Shown piece after piece: positions 55,631 through 64,000 of a stretch of DNA of 64,000 bases. The notes below the pieces were generated by a model. The model made no database searches. It saw nothing but the letters and a program-made list of their open reading frames with translations, and was not told the origin of the DNA. This DNA comes from Choanephora cucurbitarum. Taxonomy: Eukaryota > Mucoromycota > Mucoromycetes > Mucorales > Choanephoraceae. The first letter of the stretch is position 1; the number at the start of each line of letters is the position of its first letter. The position numbers and the translations under genes were made by a program. The stretch covers positions 372,001-436,000 of the forward strand of contig JAIWNI010000005.1 in NCBI GenBank assembly GCA_025331435.1, written 5' to 3'.

Positions 55631-58465
55631 TTATTGAGCAATTCCATTAACAACATTGAAATCAAACACTTGATCTGCTATCAATACTTTGACAGAGCCT
55701 TGATCAATAGTACCTTGAGGAACACCATCCATTCCTGTATAACGAAACATTTCTGCACCAACATCGAATTGCACATTGACTGTTTCTCCTGCAGGGATTT
55801 CAATCTTCTGGAAGCCCTTAAGTAGCTTGAAAGGGGGAGTTACTTTGCGGAAAGGCTGCTGAACATACATCAAAACAGTTTCCTTGCCATCAACTGGGCT
55901 TGTGTTGGTTACGTTAATGGACACCTTTTTAGGCTCCTGTCCAATCACTAATGTCTGGACTTCTTCGGTGGCATTGTTTAAGAGGCCGCTACTAGTTATG
56001 TTGCTGTATTCAAAAGTTGAGTAACTCAATCCATGACCAAACTCATAAAGAGGGTCAAAAAGGTCATTGGCAGAGCGCCAGTAGTTCAAATTCATGTCGC
56101 CAGCATATTTTGGATAAGTGTAAGGAAGTTTGCCAGAGGGATTGACTTTGCCAAAGAGAACTTCACCAATTGCTTGACCACCCCAAGGGCCAGGAAGATA
56201 AGCTTGCAGGATGGCATCGGATTGAGTTTCGATACTTTCAAGAACGCGAGGTCTACCCTCTAAAAGCACAGTAACCAAAGGTTTGTCGCCTATTCTGTTT
56301 GCAAGTCTGTTGAAGTTATCAATTTGACCTCGAGTCAATGTCAGGTCATGAATATTTCCGGGCACTATAAAAATATAGAAAAGGATCAAAAACAACTCTC
56401 CTTTATACGAAAAGACAAGCATATATCGATCCAAACTTACATTCAGAATAAACATGTTCACCCATGCAAATAACAAACGCGTCATAATCATCAATGCGTT
56501 CATACACCTCCTCCATGTTTATATTGTCTCCATTAATATTGAAGCCCAGGGTATGATAGATGATGGCATCTTTAGGTGCTGCTTTGTTTATACCTTCTAA
56601 TATAGTGATACCGTTTTTATAGAACTGATCGTCATTTACATTGCCATGCCAAAGATCTTCTGTAGCTCTATTATACATCTGATTAACAGCTGATTTGCAA
56701 CTCATCCGAGTGTAGTAAAATTACCCTTGCCATTGTATAGTCCAACCACCTGACAGATGACTTAAGTTATCACTAGTAGGACCCAAAACGAGGATTCTTT
56801 TTGTCTTTTTTGGATCTAAAGGTAAGGTGGCGTTCACATTTTTCAGCATAGTTATCGATTCACGAGCTGCGTCTATGGAAACCTGTATGTCGTTAGCTTC
56901 TTGTACACGCAATTGAAGTTTTTTGTCTGCTCGCCAGCCTTCTGGTTCCAAAAGACCAAGATCTTTCTTCAATTGAAGCAGACGAGCAACTGATTCATCA
57001 ACACGTTGCATAGGGATAGCTCCTTCATTAACCAGCTTGATCATTGACTCAAAAAATACAACATCTTTTGGCACCATCGACATATCAATGCTTGTGTCTC
57101 CAATGGCCATGCGTACAGCATCTTTGTGTGTGGAGGCCACCATGTGCTTTGTATGCAAGTTCTCGATTTCTTCATAATCTGTGACAAGCATTCCTTGGAA
57201 TTTCATCTGATCGCGCAGGAGCTTTCGGAGGTACTTGTTTGAGGACACTACAGGCTCTCCATTGATATCAATATAACTTTCCATGGCCGTAGCAACACCT
57301 GCATCAATAGCTGCTTGAAACACAGGAGCAAAAACATCGTAAATGGTCCTCTCAGATGTAACTGTAGAGTCTCTGTCTAAACCACTAAATTACTTTTTAG
57401 AAAGAGAAAACACATGATACTGCTTGAGACATTCAAATTACCTATAGGGAGCACCGTAAGCAATAAAATGCTTCATACAAGCAGCTACTTTTGTTCGGTC
57501 TGACTTATATTTGCCTTGATACCCTCGAATAGCTGCAGTACCCATTACTGAGGACAAATGCGGGTCTTCCCCAAAGTTCTCGTAGACGCGAGGCCATTGT
57601 TTGTTGACGGGGATATCAAGGACGGGAGCAAATGTCCTAAAAGAGAAAAGGTAAAATGTTATATGGTGTTTCTTCCGTTTTATAAATCAGTCAAATACAA
57701 GAAATAAAAAAATACCATTGAACACCTGCTGCTCGGGTATCTCTTGCAGTGATAGAAGCTGCTTTGTAAGCAAGCTCTGGATTGAAGGTTGCAGCCATAT
57801 TTATACCATGAGGGAAAATCGTGGCTGGAAAAAAATCTAATTAGAAAGATGCACTCTTTTGTCTAACAAGTAAGGTGCGGTACATACTGTTTGCTACGTA
57901 ATGTGCTCCATGTATATGATCAAGACTAGTTTCAATACAAAGTTAGATGACTATCATTGTAGAGTGTTAAGACATATATCTTACCCGTATATTATAGGGA
58001 TTTTATAGGTTGAATCAACAGACAAAGTAATTTGTTGAATTTCTCCAATGATTCTTGAATACTCTAGGGGATTAAAGTTGTTCCCTTTGCTATTGTGTAA
58101 TTGAGTATGTGCTAGCTTGTTATCTTTCCCTTCCTTTCAATTCCCTTCTATAAGGCTTACTTTGCTAATTGGTTCAAGTAAGAGCCAACAAAATAATTTT
58201 TAGCATAGTATCTGACAGCAGCACGGTTGAGTGTGCCATTTTTGTGCATAACAAGTTCTTGATCTAACTGTGTCATTTGGCCAATTTTCTCTGGGAGCGT
58301 CATCTTTTGTACCATTCGCATTACGCTCGGATCTATTTCTGAACTAGGTCTGTCATATTCTGATGCATCAAGTGTGCCATAAATATGGCGATCTGCGTTC
58401 AATAAAGCATTGCTAATGGTGGCTATTGCCAGCAAGCAAATGCTGTTTTTGATTGATATGATCAT
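55631..58465 (-). pseudogene. GH3 beta-glucosidase with one frameshifting base
   Basis: Eight exons (58465-58161, 58089-57985, 57925-57888, 57824-57716, 57637-57442, 57384-56725, 56667-56441, 56364-55631) reproduce a full GH3 enzyme of about 790 residues, except that exon 5 is one base too long. A run of four A (minus strand; T run 57600-57603) interrupts the frame between IPVNK and QWPRVYENFGEDP. Otherwise it is intact: a signal peptide (IISIKNSICLLAIATISNAL), GLDHIHGAHYVAN, the nucleophile Asp in GMLVTDYEE, the GEVLFGKVNPSGKLPYTYP block, and a C-terminal fibronectin III-like domain (NVTNTSPVDGKETVLMYVQQ). It would be secreted and release glucose from cello-oligosaccharides. Either a recent knock-out or a sequencing error; all other splice phases agree. 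Confidence 0.88.
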
Positions 58466-59270
58466 GCGTGTATTTTGTGAAGGAGAAAAGCAGCTGAAGT
58501 AAAAATTTCGAGCTGAATAAATACAACTCGTTATCGTAGCATATTTCAATTCAAATAGCATTCCCTAGTTATATTTTCGCTTACAACATTTTTTTTCTAG
58601 ATTTATTTATCGCCTATTCCATTCCATTCAATAAATTTGTACTTCTTTATTTTCTTTTCGAGTAAACAATGCGATTCAAATAACCATCATTCAGTTTATC
58701 ACAACAATTTCTGTAGTCTAGTTTATGGCAATGATAAACGCAACTTAGTACACTCAAATTGATTGTTTGTAGACTTTCTTAGTAAAGAAAAAGCCACGCA
58801 TTTGCTCCTAACTAAGCAAACAATCTATCGACTGATGATAAGAAGAACAAATCCAACATAACCATTGTTTGCTCTATACGACTCACACACGCGAATATGC
58901 GTACACACATGGGATGTACTTCAAAGTCACTAACATCTAGCATGCTTTATTAGCTCATTCTAAATTGATTATGCATTGATGTACTCTTAATAAAATAAAA
59001 AGGTGTTGTACGTCTATTTTTATTATGTCTGATTGTTCAGCGTTTGAAGCAAGCACCGCTTTGAGTCCTCTAGAGCAACAAGAGTCTTGAAGTTATCATT
59101 GTGACAAGAAAACCATGTGCCGCTTTACCGAGAAAATCTGATGCGGTTCGTTTTGAATTTTCTTAGCACACAATAAAAATGAGCTTGCATGTGTTGTTTT
59201 TGAGCCATATTGTTAATTCATCACATCCAAAAAAAGTAATTTTGATCAGCCGTGTAACAAATCTCTTTTG
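58466..59270. other. Gene-poor spacer
   Basis: Upstream region of the GH3 gene and AT-rich DNA with no supported frame, repeat or RNA gene. Promoter elements cannot be picked out. Confidence 0.45.
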
Positions 59271-59278
59271 GGAAAAAC

Positions 59279-59575
59279 TTGAATGAAACACATCTTTCTT
59301 TGATGAAGATTCAAAAAGCGATTATTTGCCTTGAAGGTTACACATATCGTCAAGTGGCAAGAGGATGGCTTAAGCAGAACACAATGGTAAAAAACAAAAA
59401 ATTTCATGTCCGAGCTTACTCTAACGCATTGTTTCAGAACCTTGCTTTCTCAAATGGTAAGAATACCACACATAACTTAAATTACGCACATACTTGTTTA
59501 TCTGTATTGATTAGGATGGCTATACTGCAATGGTCAATGAAAAGTGAGGCTGAACATTTTCTTTTCAACTGGTAG
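59279..59575 (+). other. Possible transposase N-terminal remnant
   Basis: A 98-codon plus frame that begins IQKAIICLEGYTYRQVARGW. The string resembles the helix-turn-helix start of IS630/Tc1-type transposases (a G-Y-x-R-x-V-A pattern). Nothing downstream supports a full element, so this is weak. Confidence 0.2.
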
Positions 59576-60289
59576 TAAAGCTCTGCTCCTTTTAAGCCTC
59601 TACTTCGTTTTCGTCATGTTACGAGGCGCTAACAATGGCATTTGGTTCTACTGTTGACATATTGGGAAATATGACAAGTGTGATTGTTGACAGGTCGAGA
59701 TTTTTCTTTTACATACCACAAGGAATAGCCATCTTAGTTGCAGTATCATAACCTCATGTTCTCCCGCCGCTGTCAGAAACTGAAGTTTTTACCTATGTTT
59801 TTTTCGACTTCAATTTCCTTATTTCTATTCACTAAATAAACTCTACTTTGAAAGCATACAGCCTCCGTCTTGAGCTCAACTTTCTACTTTTATTTAATGG
59901 AGTATTACAATAGCATAATCCTAGAAATAATCTTTCTTGATTGTATTGTAAGCAACCAATATGAAATGCCTTTCTAGTTTCGATAGGCTATACGCTTTAC
60001 GACGAGTCAAAACAAAGTTTCAGAATGAGTGGTATAAGTGCCATATCAACTTGGTACTCTGCTAAAAAATATCAAGATCATATAATGTGAAGCTTTCGTT
60101 CAGCTGACAAGTAAATCAATCTAAATGATTTAATATTGAATTATATGTTTAAGCAGGAAAAAGCTTAGTTTGAACAACTTTTGGGTATCGTTTTTCTTCA
60201 GTTCGGTAAACAGTTGTCTAGTTAGCTTTATCGCACAGGAGCTCTTTAGATTTGCATAAGGATAATAATATGTGTGATTGTTAATATAA

Positions 60290-61133
60290 GGCATTATGAT
60301 TTGGAAGCTTGATGTATTGAGTATCATTTTGATTGTGCTCTTTTTCTTGTCTCATTTCATACCGTCTTTTACTTCTACTGCAGGTAGAACTGTAACAAAA
60401 GTTTTTTGATGTATGCTTCTGCTTTTGATACACATTATATACGGCCGTACCATCCTCAGGGGTGGTGGTTGTTTTTAGAAAATTTTGAAAGAGGATAGCC
60501 TCCGCTGCTTGTACTTCTTGACCTTCTGGAACAACTTTTGCCCGTTGTAGACTGTGTTGAAAAGCATAACCACCAATTTAAAAATGCAAATTTCTAGGGT
60601 TGGTTTTGAATGTCTTGGAAATATATGGTAGTTCCTTATCAATGGTCACCAATTTCGATGCTGTTGTTATGGGATTCTACATCATCAATCAATGAGAACA
60701 AGAAAAAGTTCATGATTCAACATGCTCAGCTGAGAGGAGGTATGATCAACAAGAATAGCAATCACTACATATTATGTTTGTGGGTGGTAGAGGCTGTAGT
60801 TTCGACTCATCCATTTGAGAACACGCTTGTTTAGACGATTTATGGAAAACGAAGAAGCATAGCCTTTACACATCAGTGTGTATGACCAATGAACACAATA
60901 CGTCTCAAGTATGTGTATTCATTTTGAGAAATAAGTTATCCCTGTAGAATTATCGAGAGAAATGGAAAGAAAGTCTCAAGACAATCAATGATACCTTCGC
61001 ATATAGCAACAAGACCTGTGTTCTTCATTTGGTCAAACAATCCCATAGACCATGCGCCTTTGTCATTGGTATTTCTGGTGAATCTAGGCTGATTGATGCA
61101 AGAATTCTTGATGTATTCAATCCCTCTCTGCAA
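60290..61133 (-). pseudogene. Unidentified decayed coding region
   Basis: Two stretches on the minus strand look protein-coding. At 61133-60936 a frame holds GAWSMGLFDQMKNTGLVAIC followed by EGIIDCLETFFPFL. At about 60640-60300 a frame reads ASKLVTIDKELPYISKTFKT, a stop after NLHF, then IGGYAFQHSLQRAKVVPEGQ and EVQAAEAILFQNFLKTTTTP. Stops and frame changes separate them. I recognise no family; they may be parts of one dead gene or mobile element. Confidence 0.3.
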
Positions 61134-61700
61134 TCACTACATCGCTTGATTTTTTAATCGCATCTTTTCTCGAAACAAAATAGGGTTAGTCTTACCGCTG
61201 ATAGCGTGTGTGCACCTTTGGGGTAAAGTACAAGACCCTCCTTTCACCAAAAAATGAATACAATAACTCTTTCAAATTTATGTCTCTAACTGTATCAGTT
61301 GTCGTATTCTTGATGTATATATGGGTACCTTATATTGATTTTCGGTAGAGTGACTCTACTTATTATGTATGTTGCAACCTGCAATTATTTTACACTCTCA
61401 ATATGACGAGCCATTAACTTGAACAAGAAATGACACCTGTTGCAATTCGTCATATTCGTTCTTGTCTTACTGTCACTAAAAATCGATCAATCTACATGCA
61501 CTCAAATCTTGATTTGTTTACACAACAAAGGTGTTTGAGTGATCTTTTTGTTTCCCGATCATCCTCTTAAAGAATAATTTAAGTATATTTTTGAGCTAAA
61601 GACTATTGAGCTTTTGTGACTCCAAAAATACCGAAGCGAAATGAAAATCAAGAACTTAGATGTTTTTAGGTGTTTATTAGTAGGGTTTCCAATACCAGTG
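61134..61700. other. Gene-poor spacer
   Basis: AT-rich DNA with short frames and no domain. Its right end runs into the inverted-repeat structure. Confidence 0.4.
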
Positions 61701-61701
61701 A

Positions 61702-62241
61702 GTTTTTTTTCTTTTGGTAGCTTTTGTCGTGCCCATATCAGGATTTCCGGGAAACAAGAAGTTAAGAGGTTGAAGAGAGCCAACTGAGCCTCCCCCCATA
61801 AGTATATCTCGAAGAACCGTTATTCTCGTATGTTAAAGCCAGACAGGATGTATGATGGACCTGACCGTCCAGCCCATAAGTAAATCTTCCAAGTTTTTCG
61901 AAGGATGCCTGCAGAACCCTCTCGCAGAGTATCTGCCAGGTACCTTACTCGAGGATTAGTTTGGACCACCTGCTCTAAATCAGAAAAGGCGGTGAGTTGC
62001 CACCCTCCTCGACTGGCGGCATTGACGCTGTTTGTAACTATCTTGATATTCTTCAATCTCTTTTGCCTTTCGCTGCTCCTACTCATCCAATACGTAAAAG
62101 AGTAGGAGCAAACGCCAGTGAGGAGCGAACTTAAGCCTTCAGAAGGTAATCCAATGTGATCCAATTCATACTCTTGTTAACTAGCCTTCTTGAAAGGCGC
62201 AGTAGGATGGGCACGACGAAAAGTCACCAAAGAAAAAAGAG
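61702..62241. repeat. Imperfect inverted repeat with internal hairpin
   Basis: The left arm (minus strand, about 61737-61702) and right arm (plus strand, about 62206-62241) share ATGGGCACGAC-AAAAG-CACCAAA-like sequence, about 34 bp. Each encodes MGTTK plus a lysine/arginine-rich start. Between them lies a minus-strand 114-codon frame (62164-61820) with coding-like composition (SVNAASRGGWQLTAFSDLEQ). There is also a perfect hairpin with 11-bp stems (TGCTCCTACTC at 62074-62084, GAGTAGGAGCA at 62100-62110). It may be a small foldback or a rearranged element; no family is assigned. Confidence 0.5.
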
Positions 62242-64000
62242 GGGGAAAACACCGATTCAGCATTTGTTGTCGACGCAAAAAGCTACCATGTACCTTGAGC
62301 AAAACCCAATTTTTGGGTACAAGCTACCGATAGTGTAGAAGTGACAGTGATTTCTAGCCTTTCCCGAGCGCATTTCTGCCAGATATCTATGGGACTTGCT
62401 GTTATTGCTGAATCCATAAGTCTCGTATTTTCATATGTTAGAAAAGAACTTTAAATGTTGTAAAAGAAAAGAGAAAAAGTTTTTTTAAGTTCTTACTGCT
62501 TACTATGTACTATTGAGCGTCTGCGTCACCAAGCGAGCTTTGAAAATTAAGGTAAGCCATCGATTTTTGAAACACAGTTAAAGACTTCCACTTAGTTACT
62601 TTGCTAAATAAACATTGATAAAGCTTATTTCTTGAGATAATGTATGTACAAAAGAAAAATGTGATTTTTAGTTTGAAACGAGGAAAGAAAACGAGAGAGA
62701 AAAGAAATTGTGTCAAACCAGGCTTTCATAATACTTGCTGATAAACAGTGCGCATGGTCACAAGCGATTGCTTGTACTAGCAATATTAATGAAGCGAATT
62801 TGCGTTTGTCATTTTTGAAACAACAATGAAAAATTATAAGTAAAGTTGTCGCATGGATTTCGAAGTCAGAAATTCGGAAATGTTTCCGCAACTTTCGTTC
62901 CTCATGATACTTTATCTCATTCACACTTTGTAGCACGCATAAGTAGATTGAGCTTTTCGTAAACATTTGCTTAAGACAGTTGTTTGCATTGTTGGACCTA
63001 TAACTCAATCTAGCCATCTATCTTTTTCGGCATAAATCTCTGTAAACTGATTTCATGCTACTTTCTTCCCCTGAGGTTTAAATTGCCGCTTTAAACTTCT
63101 GCATATTAAAATGTCAATTTGGGCCGGTTAGTAAAATCTGCAAGCAAATGACAGTTTTGAACACGAAAAGGTAATGATCGAATCTGAAAGGCAAGATCAG
63201 ATAAAGAGAAACATACTTTCCTCATCTTGTACATGTATCTCTGCATTGTAAAGCTAGTCTTGCTATTAAGCTAATTGCTTCATGTCATAGCATGCGAATT
63301 TTCTGAAGCATGTGCTTCTACTAATTTCATTGTGTGTACAAACGAAGAAATAAGATGTAGTTGTTGGCCTGTTTGAAGTATTGATCCAGTTTCTGGAAAT
63401 TACTATCTTTAGAAAATAACCAATCTATACAACACTATTCTCGCTGAAAAAGATGAAAGGAGCACAAACCTACTCATCATCTTTTTTTAGTCTAAATGTC
63501 TGGTTTTAGGGCCTTCATGTAGTACAAGAATTTATAATTGATGATCGATTGTAACTTAATAGAAACTGCTCATCGGAAGCAAACTTTGAGGTAGATATTC
63601 TGTGTAAGAACGTCTATAACGTACAGCCCATTGAAACATTTTGAGAAAGATAAGATTACACTTTGAAATCATAAGCTTGGCTACAATTGGTTTTTAAGTT
63701 CATAGTATTTTTGTAGAATTCTAAAACTATGAGATACTCATTAACACTCTTAATTGTAGATCGGCATTTTAGTCATAAGCAAAAAAGAAATCATACGAAA
63801 CCCTCACAATTATATACATAATATTTTTGCAATTGACGTATATAAAGTGTAATGTTATTACCATATTTGGTATAGATGATTTAATACAATAAAGAAAGGA
63901 AAAATTTCATGCAAACAACTTATCTCTTTTTTTTTATCTGGTGTTCTTTCTCTTATTAAAACAAAAAATATGGCAAGTGTTGTAAAGTACAACTCAGTGG
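62242..64000. other. Gene-poor right edge
   Basis: About 1.75 kb of AT-rich sequence. A 130-codon minus frame at 63017-62625 contains long hydrophobic and cysteine stretches without a domain and is probably chance. No repeat array or RNA gene was recognised. Confidence 0.4.

Noticed and set aside
62625..63017. 130-codon minus-strand ORF
   Set aside because: No domain, no promoter-type context and erratic composition; probably chance.
1..64000. CRISPR arrays, bacterial operons, or a biosyn­thetic gene cluster around the P450
   Set aside because: No spaced repeat array or prokaryotic gene arrangement; the P450 has no synthase, transporter or regulator next to it.

Overview
The window looks like nuclear DNA of an early-diverging filamentous fungus, most likely Mucoromycota (probably Mucorales). 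The evidence is an AT-rich background, many short introns (about 40-80 nt, GT..AG), C/T-rich promoter tracts directly upstream of start codons, very compact intergenic spaces, and fungal-type orthologues (Cdc24, a fungal Vps3844/DUF3844-type protein, an Osh-like OSBP, seipin). The taxon is an inference. I see no bacterial genes, rRNA, tRNA, CRISPR array or organellar DNA. All gene models were built by hand from splice signals, reading phase and family motifs.

Layout. 0-17 kb is a repeat-rich edge. It holds the 5' end of an OSBP-related gene leaving the left border, an orphan ORF (1.7-2.4 kb), a decayed intron-containing MULE transposase (2.8-4.7 kb), an intact cytochrome P450 (6.8-8.6 kb), a lineage-specific 648-aa ORF with a hexapeptide repeat (8.8-10.7 kb), a 208-bp direct repeat (11.5-11.9 kb) and an almost intact Helitron Rep/helicase gene broken by five 1-bp indels (12.3-16.4 kb). 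17-42 kb is a dense housekeeping block: a Q-rich hypothetical, RCE1 CAAX protease, yippee-like protein, CLASRP-type SR-related protein, seipin, an AIG2-type gamma-glutamylcyclotransferase, a coiled-coil protein, a Vps3844-type membrane protein, a Myb/SANT protein, an Acl4-like TPR chaperone, a copper amine oxidase, a mitochondrial-looking protein, a HIT hydrolase, a LEA2-like membrane protein and a PNUTS-like PP1 regulator. 42-45.7 kb is a gene-poor gap with a mariner-like relic. 45.7-58.5 kb carries Cdc24, a membrane hypothetical, a mitochondrial carrier, PARN deadenylase and a GH3 beta-glucosidase with one frameshifting base. 58.5-64 kb is again gene-poor, with degraded coding remnants and an inverted repeat.

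Functionally this is ordinary eukaryotic synteny rather than a biosynthetic cluster. Several genes touch related cell biology (RCE1 processes prenylated GTPases of the kind Cdc24 activates; seipin and the OSBP-like protein act on ER lipids; CLASRP, PNUTS and PARN act on RNA), but nothing shows that they form one system. I found no convincing undescribed system. The points most worth a second look are the single-base lesions in the Helitron and GH3 genes, the repeat-bearing orphan ORF beside the P450, and the foldback and repeat structures flanking the mobile elements.
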